Part shown: positions 9,562 to 19,264 of the stretch, in pieces
Position numbering within the stretch: position 1 is the first letter of the stretch
How the letters are laid out: each line of letters begins with the position of its first letter
DNA from: Allorhizobium sonneratiae
GTDB taxonomy: Bacteria > Pseudomonadota > Alphaproteobacteria > Rhizobiales > Rhizobiaceae
Reading direction: 5' to 3'
Assembly (NCBI RefSeq): GCF_023700755.1
Contig: NZ_JAMKOJ010000002.1
Coordinates: 436,329-500,328, forward strand
DNA: 64,000 nucleotides
The notes under the pieces: model-generated
Seen by the model: only the letters and a program-made list of their open reading frames with translations
What the model was told of the DNA's origin: nothing
Database searches by the model: none
Position numbers and translations under genes: made by a program

Positions 9562-11073
9562 TCAAGCGGCAATACCGGCCATCATCAGGCCAAGTGTCTG
9601 TTCATCGGCATCCGGCTGTTTTTCGCCGACGACCTGACCGGCAAACATCACCAGAACCCGGTCCGACAGCGCCCGGATCTCATCCAGCTCGACGGAGACC
9701 AGCAGCAGCGCCTTGCCCGCATCGCGGGTTTCGATGATACGGCGATGAATGAATTCAATGGCGCCGATATCGACGCCGCGGGTCGGCTGACCGATCACCA
9801 GAAGGCTCGGATCGCGCTCGATTTCGCGCGCGACGACGATTTTCTGCTGGTTGCCACCGGAAAAATTCGCCGTCTTCAATCGCGGATTGGGCGGGCGAAT
9901 ATCATATTTGGCAATCTCTGCCTCGGCGCTCGCGCGGATTGCCTTCTGGTTCATGAACAAGCCGCGGCTGTAACGCCGGTCGCGATGATAACCCAGGATC
10001 GCATTCTGGCTTTCCTCAAACGCCAGCACAAGCCCCATATGATGGCGGTCTTCCGGGATATGGGCAATGCCGAGCGCCCGCAGACGGGCAGGATCGAAAC
10101 CGTTGATCGGCTTGCCCTCGAACAGAATATCGCCTGAAACAGGTTTTCGAATGCCGGTGATCGCCTCCAGCAACTCGCTCTGGCCATTGCCGGCCACGCC
10201 GGCAATGCCGACGATCTCTCCGGCGCGGACATCGAAGGAGACATTCTCCACCATGGTGACGCCGCGATTGTCCTTGACCGTCAGGTTGCGCACCGACAGA
10301 ACCACATCCTTCGGCTCCGCCGGTTTCTTGTCCACCCGCAACAGCACGCGGCGGCCCACCATCAGCTCTGCCAGCTCCTCGACCGTGGTGTCTGCGGTCT
10401 TGCGGGTCGCCACCATTTCGCCACGCCGCATCACCGACACCGTATCGGTGATCGCCATGATCTCCCTGAGCTTGTGAGTGATCAGCAGCACCGTCTTGCC
10501 CTCGGCGCGAAGCGCATCGAGTATCCGGAACAGATGGTCGGCTTCGGCAGGCGTCAGCACGCCGGTCGGCTCGTCGAGAATCAGAATATCGCAGCCGCGA
10601 TAAAGCGCTTTGAGAATTTCCACCCGCTGTTGCAGCCCCACCGGCAATTCCTCGATCACCGCATCGGGGTCGACCTCAAGACCGTAATCCTCTTCCAGCT
10701 TTTTCAGCGCCGCACGCGCCTTTTGCACGCCCTGCCCCAAAATGGCACCGCCTTCGGCCCCGAGAATGATATTTTCAAGAACGGTAAAATTTTCAACCAG
10801 CATGAAGTGCTGGTGCACCATGCCGATGCCTGCGGCAATCGCCGCCTGACTGTCACGGATAGCTGTTGGCTTGCCGCCAATCAGGATTTCGCCCTCATCG
10901 GCCTGATAAAAGCCGTAGAGAATGGACATCAGCGTCGATTTACCGGCACCGTTTTCTCCGATGATGCCGTGAATGGAGCCACGCTTCACCTTGAGATCGA
11001 TGGATTTATTGGCATGAACCGGGCCGAATTTCTTGTCGATGCCGATGAGTTCGATAGCAAGCGGTTGGTCCAA
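9562..11073 (-). CDS. Nucleoside ABC transporter, duplicated ATP-binding protein
   Basis: About 503 residues with two fused nucleotide-binding domains, as in RbsA/NupO-type importers. Domain 1 has Walker A GENGAGKST (39-47), a variant signature LPVGLQQRVEILKAL and Walker B DILILDEPTGV. Domain 2 has a degenerate Walker A (GVAGNGQSE, no Lys) and signature SGGNQQKI, the normal asymmetry of this group. The start is uncertain: TTG 11073 has GGAG 9 nt upstream and begins right at the domain; GTG 11088 and GTG 11127 are in-frame alternatives. It is separated from the binding-protein gene by a terminator-like hairpin. Confidence 0.9.
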   Translation of the reverse strand: MDQPLAIELIGIDKKFGPVHANKSIDLKVKRGSIHGIIGENGAGKSTLMSILYGFYQADEGEILIGGKPTAIRDSQAAIAAGIGMVHQHFMLVENFTVLENIILGAEGGAILGQGVQKARAALKKLEEDYGLEVDPDAVIEELPVGLQQRVEILKALYRGCDILILDEPTGVLTPAEADHLFRILDALRAEGKTVLLITHKLREIMAITDTVSVMRRGEMVATRKTADTTVEELAELMVGRRVLLRVDKKPAEPKDVVLSVRNLTVKDNRGVTMVENVSFDVRAGEIVGIAGVAGNGQSELLEAITGIRKPVSGDILFEGKPINGFDPARLRALGIAHIPEDRHHMGLVLAFEESQNAILGYHRDRRYSRGLFMNQKAIRASAEAEIAKYDIRPPNPRLKTANFSGGNQQKIVVAREIERDPSLLVIGQPTRGVDIGAIEFIHRRIIETRDAGKALLLVSVELDEIRALSDRVLVMFAGQVVGEKQPDADEQTLGLMMAGIAA

Positions 11074-11220
11074 AACAGGCGTCTCCACAAGGACAGAAAG
11101 GCAGACTCCGCTGCACAGGGCTGTCACATATTCAGATCATGGCGGCTTACATCAACCGGATACGAGTAAGACCGCGTTTCACGCTTTCTCCACCCGTTTC
11201 CCGATCTTCTTATGCCAGAC

Positions 11221-11256
11221 AGAAAAAGGGCGCAAACCGGCCAAGCGGTCTGCGCC
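11221..11256 (-). terminator. Intra-operon terminator/attenuator after the BMP gene
   Basis: On the minus strand the arms GCGCAGACCG and CGGTTTGCGC (one mismatch) form a stem, followed by CCCTTTTTCT. It starts 8 bp after the stop of the binding-protein gene and 150 bp before the ATPase. This placement suggests partial termination, so that binding protein is made in excess of the membrane parts. Confidence 0.75.
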
Positions 11257-11263
11257 ATTGATT

Positions 11264-12259
11264 TTAGCCCTTCGGGCAGGAATTGTCGGACATATAATCG
11301 TGAACCTTCAAGGTTCCGGCGATCATGCCCGCCTTGGCCTTTTCAACGGCCGCCTTCATCTCAGGCGTAATCAGCTTGGCGTTATACTGGTCCATAGCAG
11401 CATCGACACCACCTTCCTTGACGCCAAGAACATTGATGCCCGCGGTGAATTTGCCGTTCTTGGTGTCTTCATAGGCATTGTAGACCGCCAGATCGACACG
11501 CTTGACCATGGAGGTCAGCATGTAACCGGGATGCAGATAATTCTGGTTGGAATCGACGCCGATGCCGTATTTCTTGTTGTCGGCCGCCGTCTGAAGAGCG
11601 CCGAGACCGGACGCACCGGCTGCAGCATAGACCACATCCGAGCCCTGATCGATCTGGTTTTTCGCCAGTTCGCCACCGCGCACCGGATCGTTCCATGCAG
11701 CGCCGGTGGTTCCAACCATGTTCTGCAACACGTTGATCTTGGGATTGGCCGCACGGGCACCCTGTTCGTAACCGCATTCAAACTTGCGGATCAGCGGAAT
11801 ATCCATGCCGCCGACGAAGCTGACCGTACCGGTTTTCGAGGCCATGCCCGCAAGCAGGCCAACGAGATAGGAGCCCTGCTCTTCACGGAAGAGAACGGAG
11901 CGAACATTCGGCTGCTTGACCTCGGCATCGATGATGACGAAATCAGTCTTTGGATATTCGGCGGCGACCTTTTCCATGGCAGATGTCCAGGCGAAGGAGA
12001 CGGCGACAACCGGATTATAGCCGCGCTGGGCAAAATTGCGGATTGCCTGCTCGCCCTGCGTATCGCTGGTCGGCTCGAAATCACGGAACTTGATGCCGGT
12101 TTCCTTGGTGAATTTCTCCGCCCCGTGAAACGCTGCTTCGTTGAAGGATTTGTCGAATTTACCGCCCGTTCCATAAACCAGCGCCGGCTTGATGTCGGCG
12201 GCGTGGGCAGTGGCAGCCATGGCAGCCATGGCAAACAGCGTCAGAAGGGATTTTTTCAT
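11264..12259 (-). CDS. BMP-family nucleoside-binding protein (periplasmic)
   Basis: 331 residues. A Sec signal peptide (MKKSLLTLFAMAAMAATAHA) is followed by a mature protein starting near ADIKPALVYGTGGKFDKSFN. Conserved BMP features are GGKFDKSFNEAAF, FREEQGSYLVGLLAG and FVGGMDIPLIRKFECGY. There is no lipobox Cys, so it is probably soluble in the periplasm rather than a lipoprotein like TmpC/PnrA. The ATG at 12259 has CAGGG upstream; 11 extra residues of open frame are rejected. It is the first gene of the uptake unit and its neighbours indicate (deoxy)nucleosides as ligands. Confidence 0.93.
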   Translation of the reverse strand: MKKSLLTLFAMAAMAATAHAADIKPALVYGTGGKFDKSFNEAAFHGAEKFTKETGIKFRDFEPTSDTQGEQAIRNFAQRGYNPVVAVSFAWTSAMEKVAAEYPKTDFVIIDAEVKQPNVRSVLFREEQGSYLVGLLAGMASKTGTVSFVGGMDIPLIRKFECGYEQGARAANPKINVLQNMVGTTGAAWNDPVRGGELAKNQIDQGSDVVYAAAGASGLGALQTAADNKKYGIGVDSNQNYLHPGYMLTSMVKRVDLAVYNAYEDTKNGKFTAGINVLGVKEGGVDAAMDQYNAKLITPEMKAAVEKAKAGMIAGTLKVHDYMSDNSCPKG

Positions 12260-12653
12260 TGTGCAGCCCTGTGTTGCTCGTATCCTGTTCAAGGTCCCCG
12301 GTCATAAAGCGAATTTCATGCCAAAACCGGAACACGGCCATCTTAGCCTGCCATGCAGGCAAACCGGCCGTTCACATTGCTGTGCAGGCGTGGCACTCAG
12401 GCCCATCCAGCCGATGAACCTTGTGGGCCACGCGCTCCCCCTGTCTTGTTTTTCGCCCTGAACGGGTTCCCGCCCCCTTTTTTTAAGGTCTGGCAAGACA
12501 ATATCCTTGCATGGCTGCGGGTAAAATTCATCCAATTTTTTTCAACTGGTCAATTTTCAGGCAAAACCCCGATTTTCCGTCAAAAGTCCACATCCACCGC
12601 CTCTGCGAGAGACGGAGACTGTAGGACATAGATTGACCTTGGTATTGCGTTGA
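12260..12653. promoter_or_regulatory. 394-bp upstream region of the nucleoside operon
   Basis: No convincing gene. It should hold the promoter of the minus-strand nucleoside unit. The best sigma70-like candidate is TTGACC (12553-12548, minus strand) followed at 16-17 nt by an AT-rich TGAATT. The overlapping AACTGGTCAATTTTC resembles half-sites used by GntR-type repressors, but no full palindrome is present, so this is only a suggestion. Confidence 0.35.
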
Positions 12654-13304
12654 TCAAACGATCGGGCAGGACACGCCGGTGCCACGCAAACCGCAATAAC
12701 CGCCAGGATTTTTGGCAAGATATTGCTGATGATAGTCCTCGGCATAATAGAATGGACCGGCTTCGGCGATCTCGGTGGTGACGGATCTTGGCGCTCCCGC
12801 CTCGACAAGCGCCCTGGCGAAAGCCTCGGCCATGCGTCTGGCCGCGTCCAGATCATCAGCGCTTTCCGTATAGATCACGGAGCGGTAGGTGGTGCCGATA
12901 TCATTGCCCTGACGCATGCCCTGGGTCGGATCGTGCTCCTCAAAAAACCGCTTCAACAGTTTTTCGAGCGTCACTTTCTCAGGATCGTAAACCACCTTGA
13001 CCACTTCCGCATGGCCCGTCAGACCGGTGCAGGTTTCCTCATAGGTGGGATTGGGCGTGATGCCGCCCTGATAGCCGACAGCCGTGACCCAGACCCCTTC
13101 CATTGTCCAGAAAAGCCGCTCTGCCCCCCAGAAACAACCCATACCGAGATAAATCGTGCGCAATCCATCCGGATAAGGGCCTTTCAACGGCCTGCCGGTG
13201 ACATAATGCTCCCGCTCCGTGGCGAGAGGCTCAGCGCGCCCGGGCAGTGCGGTTTCCACAGTCGGCATGATGGTTTTCTTGCCAAGCAGAGCGTTCAGCA
13301 GCAT
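12654..13304 (-). CDS. msrA: Peptide methionine sulfoxide reductase A
   Basis: 216 residues. It reduces methionine-S-sulfoxide in proteins and free methionine. The active-site motif GCFWGAE has catalytic Cys57, and resolving cysteines Cys204 and Cys213 lie in the C-terminal tail [12 protein letters not shown], as in the E. coli-type three-cysteine class recycled by thioredoxin. The ATG at 13304 has GGGAG with 8-nt spacing; a GTG 9 nt further upstream is weaker. No signal peptide, so it is cytosolic. It stands alone between the nucleoside operon and tRNA-Ser. Confidence 0.95.
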   Translation of the reverse strand: MLLNALLGKKTIMPTVETALPGRAEPLATEREHYVTGRPLKGPYPDGLRTIYLGMGCFWGAERLFWTMEGVWVTAVGYQGGITPNPTYEETCTGLTGHAEVVKVVYDPEKVTLEKLLKRFFEEHDPTQGMRQGNDIGTTYRSVIYTESADDLDAARRMAEAFARALVEAGAPRSVTTEIAEAGPFYYAEDYHQQYLAKNPGGYCGLRGTGVSCPIV

Positions 13305-13562
13305 GATTTCCACTCCCTGTGCGGTTGGCGGACGACCGTTTCAGACGCCGCACGATTGATGCCGTTCTATTTAAGCATCGAAGTGCCGCCTTGTAAGGGC
13401 CATGCCGACATCGCAAAACCTGCGACGAGACCAGGCAAAAATGACCGAGCAAAAGTTTTCAGCAGGATTGTTGAAAAACTGTCAGATTTCGGTTGATCGC
13501 TGCCGAAACCTTGGTATATGTCGCGCCCAACCGACCCGGATAAGCATCACGGGCGGCGGAAT

Positions 13563-13652
13563 GGACAGGTGGCCGAGTGGTTTAAGGCGCACGCCTGGAA
13601 CGCGTGTGTGCGTGAAAGCGTACCGAGGGTTCGAATCCCTCCCTGTCCGCCA
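13563..13652 (+). tRNA. tRNA-Ser (anticodon GGA)
   Basis: 90 nt including encoded CCA. The acceptor stem is GGACAGG/CCTGTCC, the D-arm starts GGCCGAGTGG, and the anticodon stem CACGC/GCGTG encloses loop CTGGAAC with anticodon GGA at 13597-13599. A long class II variable arm (TGTGCGTGAAAGCGTACC) precedes the T-arm GAGGGTTCGAATCCCTC. It reads UCC and UCU codons. Confidence 0.98.
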
Positions 13653-13748
13653 TCAAATCCAGCAAGCAATTGATTTTTAAAATAATTCAGTCACATCAGG
13701 TTCAAATTTCCTCTCAGGTTGGTCTAAAATATATTCCTTGTGTGTCAG

Positions 13749-13769
13749 TGACGACTGACGACTGACGAC
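13749..13769. repeat. Tandem repeat (TGACGAC)x3
   Basis: Three exact head-to-tail copies of the 7-mer TGACGAC, with partial matches at both ends (CAGTGACGAC before, TGAATG after). It is too short and lacks spacers to be a CRISPR. A slippage-prone microsatellite or iteron-like site are the options. Confidence 0.8.
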
Positions 13770-13796
13770 TGAATGGCAATGTAACGATCGATCCAT

Positions 13797-13904
13797 TTAA
13801 AGCACGTTGCGGCTTATCATCGTCATGCAACGCGCTTTAAATATTTGATTTGCCGCATATACGTTATCGTTTCATTGAGGACAATGAAACCCGACATGCT
13901 TTAA
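13797..13904 (-). repeat. Palindromic repeat family B, copy 1 (inverted)
   Basis: About 108 bp. In family orientation (minus strand) it starts TTAAAGCATGTCGGGTTTC and ends GCAACGTGCTTTAA. It contains the hairpin GTTTCATTGTCCTCAATGAAAC and a second hairpin with arms AAAGCGCGTTGC and GCAACGTGCTTT. The termini TTAAAGCATGT and ACGTGCTTTAA are inverted copies of each other. The other copies are at 38686-38791 and 62921-63027. Confidence 0.85.
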
Positions 13905-14118
13905 GCCATGATGCAGTATTCCCCAACTTGGCGGAGCTTTTGTCGGATCCTGGCCAGAGTGACAAGCAATCTCTCAAAACACAAAGAAGACGATGATGGC
14001 GGTCCCCATGCCCCATCCCTGGCATCATTTGAAAACACTTTGTTCATGGCCCCACATTATAATCCCCCCAACACTTTAAACGGTTTGACTGCCTGTTCAC
14101 GGCGGATACGGGGGAGAC

Positions 14119-16623
14119 ATGGCCATCAAGGCGAACTCGATAGGCTTCAGGGCGGCAACAGGCATGACACTGCTTGTCGCCTCCGTTCTTGTGGTTGCCG
14201 GTGTGGGATTGCGCGGTATTGATACTCTGACCGGCGCTGTTTCCCAGACCGTGGATGTCTCGCGCGTGCTGATTGGGGCAAACAAGGCCGAAGGCGCCAT
14301 CATCCAGTATCTGATCGCCAAGGACACGACCCAGATCGACGCCGCCGTCAATGCACTTGCATCGGCACAGAGCACGCTGAACACCCTTAGTCTGGGGGCA
14401 TCCGAAAAAGAACAGGTCACAAGCGGCATCACCAACATGTCTGCGGCGGTGCGATCGCTGGCCAGTTCCTATTCCGCGGTCCAGTCAGCAGGCAGCGATG
14501 TGCAGAAAGCCACAGCTTCGCTGTTAACGCTATCCGACAAGGCCGAGAAAATGGCGACCGACATGGTGAGCCAGGCCGAAAACAACTCTAACTATGCCCT
14601 GATCTCGCTCAACCGGATCCGGGAACTGACCCAGGGCGCCAGCCAGTTCAGCGATGGCATTCACGAGATGGAGATGACCATCCTGCAGGCAGGCGGCAAG
14701 CCAGAGGCCGTATCCCAGAGCCGGATGAAGGATGCCATGAAACTGGCAAGCTCCGGCATGGAAGTCATACAGCGTCTCGGCGGAACGCCGGATGTGCAGC
14801 CGACCGCTGCGAAAATCTCAGCGGATTACAACGCCCTGCAGACCGCTCTCAAGCAGGAAGCCGGCAGCGGTGCAACGGGATTGATGGATAGCCTGCCTCT
14901 GTTTCAGTCCCTGACGCAGTCATCACGCCAACTGGGTGCTGTGCTGCGCAAATCGGCAGAGGCCGAGCTTGCCACCAAGGAAAAGACCGACAATGAGCGC
15001 TCCAAGGCCCGTATCATTCTCGGCGCCTCGCGCAATGTCAGCAACATTTTGAAGGATGCGCTGGTCAATGTCGAGCGGTACCGGCTCGAGCCATCCGACA
15101 AGACGGCCGACGTCGTCACCACCGGTCTCAAAAAGGCCACCGGGTTTGGAAAAATGCTGACCCGGCTGACAGAGATCGATCTCTCAGATGGTCTGCAAAA
15201 GCTCAATGCCAGCTTCGACGTGCTGAAGACGAATGTCGCCACCTTCGACAAACAGGCCTCGCTCGCCGTTTCGACATCAACCGATGTCACAGAATCCATC
15301 GTCAAGATTGCCGGCGAAACGGCTTCCAAAGCCTCCAGTCAGGGCAGTCAGGGCAGTAGCTGGATGTGGGGAGCCGGCGGCATCAGCCTCGTTCTCGCCA
15401 TCGGCATTGCCCTCTTCGTCATCCGTGCGGTGGCCAGACCCATGCTGCAGATCGCTCAGGCGATGACCCGGCTGGCCCGCGGCGAAACCGATGAAGATGT
15501 GACACTGCAAGAGCGCAAGAACGAAATCGGCGACATGGTGCGGGCTCTGCGTGTCTTCAGGGAAACCGGCAAAGCCAAAATGCAGGCTGAAGCCGCTGCC
15601 GAACGCGAACGCAAATTGGCCGAAAGCCAGCGTCTGGAACGTGAAGAAGAACGCGCCCAGGAGGCGGAAGCCATGGAACAGGCTTTCGGCGAGATAACCA
15701 AGGGCCTTAACGCACTGGCAGAGGGCGATCTGACCATCCGCCTGCGCCCGGTTGCCGCCAAATATGAACCGATCCGGCAGGGCTTCAACACCTCGGTCGG
15801 CCACCTCGAAGAGGCGCTGAGTTCGGTTGTCAGCAGTTCCAACATGATCCGTCACGGCCTTCGGGAAATCGTGCAGGCCGCCTCAGACCTGTCACGGCGC
15901 ACGGAACAGCAGGCCGCCAGCCTTGAGGAAACCGTCGGTTCGCTCTCCGTCGTCTCACATGGGGTAGACCAGACCGCCAGCCAGGCAGAAACAGCGCTGA
16001 ACAAAGCGCGCGACGCTCATGGCAAGGCCGAAAAGGGTGGCGCAGTTGTCTCAACCGCCATCGATGCCATGAAAAAGATCGCGGAATCCGCATCGCGGAT
16101 TGACAAGATCATCGTGCTGATCGACGAGATATCTTTCCAGACCAATCTTCTGGCGCTCAATGCGGGTGTCGAAGCGGCACGCGCCGGCGAAGCCGGAAAG
16201 GGATTTACCGTCGTTGCACAGGAAGTGCGCGATCTGGCCCAGCGCTCTGCCGCCGCCGCCCAGGATATCCGTGGCCTGATCTCGGCCTCGCGCCAGCAGG
16301 TCAATCTGGGCAGCGAACTGGTTCAGGCAACCGGCTCAGCCTTCCAGGATATCCTCACCGAAATTGCCGCCATGTCAGATCTGGTGCGCAATATTGCCGA
16401 GGACAATCGCCAGCAGTCCCTCTCGCTTCGTGAAGTCTCCGGTGCGGCCAATTCGATGGATCAGTTTACCCAGCAGAATGCCGCCATGGCCGAAGAGGCA
16501 ACCGCTGCCTGCAACTCACTGGAACAGGAAACGGAAAACCTCGATCAGGTCGTCAGCCATTTCATCACCAGCCAGACTGGGAACGCTCAGTCACACAGGC
16601 GTCAAACCTGGGCCGCTGCATAA
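14119..16623 (+). CDS. Methyl-accepting chemotaxis protein
   Basis: 834 residues. TM1 is at about 13-32, a ~380-residue periplasmic helical sensor follows, and TM2 is at about 418-440. A first HAMP is near 441-493, a charged coiled coil ([29 protein letters not shown]) comes next, and a second HAMP is near 524-575. The signalling hairpin lies near 664-700 ([22 protein letters not shown] then [21 protein letters not shown]). No C-terminal pentapeptide for CheR/CheB docking. The [11 protein letters not shown] variant is common in rhizobial receptors. It relays ligand binding to CheA/CheW. No che genes are nearby, so it is an orphan receptor with unknown ligand. ATG with GGGGGAG just upstream. 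Confidence 0.95.
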   Translation: MAIKANSIGFRAATGMTLLVASVLVVAGVGLRGIDTLTGAVSQTVDVSRVLIGANKAEGAIIQYLIAKDTTQIDAAVNALASAQSTLNTLSLGASEKEQVTSGITNMSAAVRSLASSYSAVQSAGSDVQKATASLLTLSDKAEKMATDMVSQAENNSNYALISLNRIRELTQGASQFSDGIHEMEMTILQAGGKPEAVSQSRMKDAMKLASSGMEVIQRLGGTPDVQPTAAKISADYNALQTALKQEAGSGATGLMDSLPLFQSLTQSSRQLGAVLRKSAEAELATKEKTDNERSKARIILGASRNVSNILKDALVNVERYRLEPSDKTADVVTTGLKKATGFGKMLTRLTEIDLSDGLQKLNASFDVLKTNVATFDKQASLAVSTSTDVTESIVKIAGETASKASSQGSQGSSWMWGAGGISLVLAIGIALFVIRAVARPMLQIAQAMTRLARGETDEDVTLQERKNEIGDMVRALRVFRETGKAKMQAEAAAERERKLAESQRLEREEERAQEAEAMEQAFGEITKGLNALAEGDLTIRLRPVAAKYEPIRQGFNTSVGHLEEALSSVVSSSNMIRHGLREIVQAASDLSRRTEQQAASLEETVGSLSVVSHGVDQTASQAETALNKARDAHGKAEKGGAVVSTAIDAMKKIAESASRIDKIIVLIDEISFQTNLLALNAGVEAARAGEAGKGFTVVAQEVRDLAQRSAAAAQDIRGLISASRQQVNLGSELVQATGSAFQDILTEIAAMSDLVRNIAEDNRQQSLSLREVSGAANSMDQFTQQNAAMAEEATAACNSLEQETENLDQVVSHFITSQTGNAQSHRRQTWAAA

Positions 16624-16643
16624 GCTTGCAGGAAACATCGCCC

Positions 16644-16677
16644 GCCTGACGGCTCACACGAGCCAGTCCCGGCAGGC
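16644..16677 (+). terminator. Hairpin after the chemoreceptor gene
   Basis: Outer arms GCCTG (16644-16648) and CAGGC (16673-16677) enclose a perfect inner stem GGCTC-ACAC-GAGCC (16651-16664), starting 20 bp after the stop. No T-run follows, so it may stabilise the 3' end rather than terminate by itself. Confidence 0.5.
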
Positions 16678-16718
16678 GATACTTCATTCATATCAGAGCG
16701 TCACAGCTGAGGCGGCTT

Positions 16719-16824
16719 ACTGCATCATTCCTTAAATCGGGTGAGATTTGAGGTGAAAATGATGCCGCAGATAAAAAGCGTTACAGCGAGTTTTGTGCGC
16801 CATATTTGGCGCACGGCGCTGTAA
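16719..16824 (+). repeat. Palindromic repeat family A, copy 1
   Basis: About 106 bp made of two hairpins. The first has arms GCATCATTCCTTAAATC and GATTTGAGGTGAAAATGATGC. The second has outer arms TTACAGCG/CGCTGTAA and inner arms GTGCGCCA/TGGCGCAC around TATT. Other copies: 28457-28561 and the interrupted one at 62833-63044. The two-palindrome design resembles rhizobial RIME elements. Confidence 0.88.
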
Positions 16825-16843
16825 AGACCTCGCATGTTCCTGC

Positions 16844-17134
16844 TTATTCAACGCCCTCAACCAGTACGATTTCACCATCGGCGACCTCCTGGCGTATTTT
16901 GACGGCAGCCTGATACTCCGGTGAATGGTAGCAATCATAAGCGGCCTGAAAGGACGGGAATTCGATCACGACATTGCGCGCCCGCGCCTGCCCTTCCACA
17001 GCCTTCGTTTCCCCACCCCGCGCCAGAAAAACAGCACCGTAACGCTCGAAAGCCGGTTTGGCCGTCGCAACATAATCTTTGTATCGTTCCGTATCGCGCA
17101 CATCGACCCGCGCGATCCAATAGCCTTTCGCCAT
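16844..17134 (-). CDS. DUF1330 family protein
   Basis: A 96-residue single-domain protein of the dimeric ferredoxin-like (DUF1330) family. It starts MAKGYWIARVDVRDTERYKDY and contains the conserved VVIEFPSFQAAYDCYHSPEYQ, with the W/H/Y residues typical of the family. The ATG at 17134 has GAGG 7 nt upstream; the long N-terminal extension of the open frame has no support. Function is not established. Related small proteins are thought to bind or modify small molecules, but nothing here shows a substrate. Confidence 0.88.
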   Translation of the reverse strand: MAKGYWIARVDVRDTERYKDYVATAKPAFERYGAVFLARGGETKAVEGQARARNVVIEFPSFQAAYDCYHSPEYQAAVKIRQEVADGEIVLVEGVE

Positions 17135-17377
17135 GAAATTACCTCTTTCTGTTTCTTCCTGTCGATTATAAAGCATGTCACGCAAAAACATGGAACGGTT
17201 TTGCGACAACGGCATGGATGAAAACGTGGAGTGGCTGCCTGATCCCTTCAATCCCTGTCGATTTAAGGAATTTTGCACAAAATTTAAAATGTTACGGCGT
17301 CTTTCGTGCATGGTGCAAAGGATGCTGATTTGCCAGGGTCTCGTGCAGGACGGCATCGAAACGGCAAGGAAACGGGT

Positions 17378-18484
17378 GTGAGCGAAAAAGCAAAAGCACG
17401 ATATGCAGCAGGTTGGGCTTTGGCGATGGCCCTGTCTGCGGCTTGCTATTGTGACGATAGCAGCCATGCCGCGTCGCGCCTTCCGGCAGCGCAGGCCTGC
17501 TCGGCCTCAGTCTACACCACTTTGCGCGATATACCGGATGATCCGACCGTGCAATTTCCAGTGACCTGCCGGATTTCGCTCGACAGGGACGATCTGGTGA
17601 CGCAGGATCTGGCTTTCTTCGGGGCGGGCGCCAGCGGCGCGTCCATCGACTGCCATGGCGGGACGATTGGCATTCCGGGCAAGGCTCCACGCGATGCGCC
17701 TCCCACCATTCTGATCGCTTCCGTGCATCAGGATAACGGCGCCTGGAGTGTTCCCCACGATATTTCCATCAAAAACTGCCGCATTTACGGCTCGGTTCAT
17801 ATCATGGGCCTTGGGGCCAATGCCGAGGCAGACGAAGTGCGTCAATCCTCACTTAACCGAAATCATACGCAATTTGCCCAGTCTGTGGCCCCAACGTCCA
17901 TTGTACTGGACAAGGTGACGATTATCGCCGCAGGGCCGGAAGCGCTTTACATCGCCCCCGGCGTCACCCACGTGACGCTGAGCCATTCGGTGATCGGCGG
18001 TACGGTCAAAACCCATGCCGTCTATATGGACGCCGAATCGGCACATAACAGCATTGTCGATACCCGGTTTGAAACCCGTAACGGACACCGGGAAATGATG
18101 GCGATTGACGGATCGGCGAACAACCTCATTCAGGGCAACAGTTTCATCAATGCCGATCATGGCGGCATCTATGTATTCCGCAATTGCGGTGAGGGCGGCA
18201 CGATCCGGCATCAGGAGCCCAGATATAACCGTTTTCTCAACAATCGCTTCGATTATGACAAAGGTACAAGCCCTTATCCCGCTATCTGGCTTGGGGCGCA
18301 CGAGCCTTTCATGTCGCTGTATTGCTATGACGATCCGCCTGCCCCTTTCGGCAGCGGTGCCAATAACGGCAATTTCGCCGACAACAATATCGTAACCAAC
18401 ACCGTCATCGATGACGGAACCGCCAGCCTGATCCGCGACAATGGCGCGCATAACCAGATCAGCGGCACAGTGGTCAAGCCTTAG
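17378..18484 (+). CDS. Exported right-handed beta-helix repeat protein
   Basis: 368 residues. The GTG at 17378 has AAGGA 7 nt upstream. The N-terminus ([20 protein letters not shown]) is a signal peptide, perhaps of lipoprotein type although the lipobox is imperfect. From about residue 90 on, short repeated strand units with Asn ladders appear ([45 protein letters not shown]), the mark of pectate-lyase-like parallel beta-helices. Such folds bind or cleave polysaccharides. No catalytic set is recognised, so the role is unknown. Six or more Cys may form disulfides. Its 3' end overlaps convergent pyrF by 11 bp. Confidence 0.85.
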   Translation: MSEKAKARYAAGWALAMALSAACYCDDSSHAASRLPAAQACSASVYTTLRDIPDDPTVQFPVTCRISLDRDDLVTQDLAFFGAGASGASIDCHGGTIGIPGKAPRDAPPTILIASVHQDNGAWSVPHDISIKNCRIYGSVHIMGLGANAEADEVRQSSLNRNHTQFAQSVAPTSIVLDKVTIIAAGPEALYIAPGVTHVTLSHSVIGGTVKTHAVYMDAESAHNSIVDTRFETRNGHREMMAIDGSANNLIQGNSFINADHGGIYVFRNCGEGGTIRHQEPRYNRFLNNRFDYDKGTSPYPAIWLGAHEPFMSLYCYDDPPAPFGSGANNGNFADNNIVTNTVIDDGTASLIRDNGAHNQISGTVVKP

Positions 18485-19181
18485 CGGGCGCTGAGACCGC
18501 CTCCATTTCCTGAAGAATGGCGAGAGCCGCCGCTTTCGGGTCTTCGGCGCGAATGATCGGACGGCCCACGACCAGATGGCTGGCCCCCGCGCTCAGCGCG
18601 TCTGCCGGGGTCATCACCCGTTTCTGATCGCCCTTGTCGGCGCCTGCCGGGCGTATACCGGGCGTGACGACCGCCATGTCGGGCCCCAGGATGGAGCGCA
18701 CGGCTTCAGCTTCCTGCGCCGAGCAGACGATGCCGCCCATGCCGGCTTCCCGCGCCTGCTGCGCCCTTAGCCGCACAAGGTTTTCCGCCGTTCGGTCATA
18801 ACCGGCCTCGTGAAGATCGGCATCGTCCATCGATGTCAGCACCGTCACGCCGAGCAGACAGAGCCCCGATCCCCTTGCGGCCTCGACAGCAGCACGCATC
18901 GCCTTGGGATAGGCATGCAGCGTCAGCATGGTCATGCCCATGCGGACGATGTTTTCCACGGCAGAGGCCACAGTATTGTCGATATCAAGCAGCTTCATGT
19001 CGAGAAAGACTTGCTTGCCGCTTTTTGCCAGCTCTCCAGCCAGAGCAAAACCGCCGGCAAAAGCCAGCTGATAGCCGATTTTGTAAAAAGACACGGTATC
19101 GCCCAGCCTGTCGACAAGATGCTCGGCATCGCCAACGGTTGGAACATCCAGTCCCACGATCAGCCTGTTGCGTGCTTTCAT
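18474..19181 (-). CDS. pyrF: Orotidine 5'-phosphate decarboxylase
   Basis: 235 residues. It catalyses the last step of UMP synthesis. The catalytic motif is [11 protein letters not shown] (Asp61, Lys63, Asp66), the first substrate-binding strand is LIVGLDVP, and the phosphate-binding end is TPGIRP plus VVGRPII. The ATG at 19181 has GGAGAGGG upstream; 20 residues of upstream open frame are rejected. The stop lies inside the end of the convergent beta-helix gene. It is the only de novo pyrimidine gene in the window. Confidence 0.96.
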   Translation of the reverse strand: MKARNRLIVGLDVPTVGDAEHLVDRLGDTVSFYKIGYQLAFAGGFALAGELAKSGKQVFLDMKLLDIDNTVASAVENIVRMGMTMLTLHAYPKAMRAAVEAARGSGLCLLGVTVLTSMDDADLHEAGYDRTAENLVRLRAQQAREAGMGGIVCSAQEAEAVRSILGPDMAVVTPGIRPAGADKGDQKRVMTPADALSAGASHLVVGRPIIRAEDPKAAALAILQEMEAVSAPAKA

Positions 19182-19264
19182 GTGCCCTCTCCTGTCCATG
19201 ATCACCGGTGCTGGAGTGGCATTTCTACGGCCAATCTGCAAGGGTCAAGGACGAAAAGACAGGT

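Larger units (their letters stand above)
13653..14118. other. 466-bp AT-rich intergenic region with repeats
   Basis: No supported gene. The first ~90 bp are AT-rich. Then come a 7-bp tandem repeat (13749-13769), an inverted copy of repeat family B (13797-13904) and, directly after it, a remnant ATGATGCAGTATTCC resembling the edge of family A. The rest is the upstream region of the chemoreceptor gene, with no clear promoter. Confidence 0.7.

Noticed and set aside
12260..12653. Riboswitch upstream of the nucleoside-binding-protein gene
   Set aside because: No conserved aptamer core such as a purine riboswitch three-way junction could be found by eye.
13696..13722. Possible partial duplicate of the tRNA-Ser T-arm (GGTTCAAATTTCCTC), as a prophage att site
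   Set aside because: Only about 11 of 15 bases agree with the tRNA, no integrase is nearby and no island lies between, so chance similarity is more likely.
13749..13769. CRISPR array
   Set aside because: The 7-bp units lack spacers and there are no cas genes.
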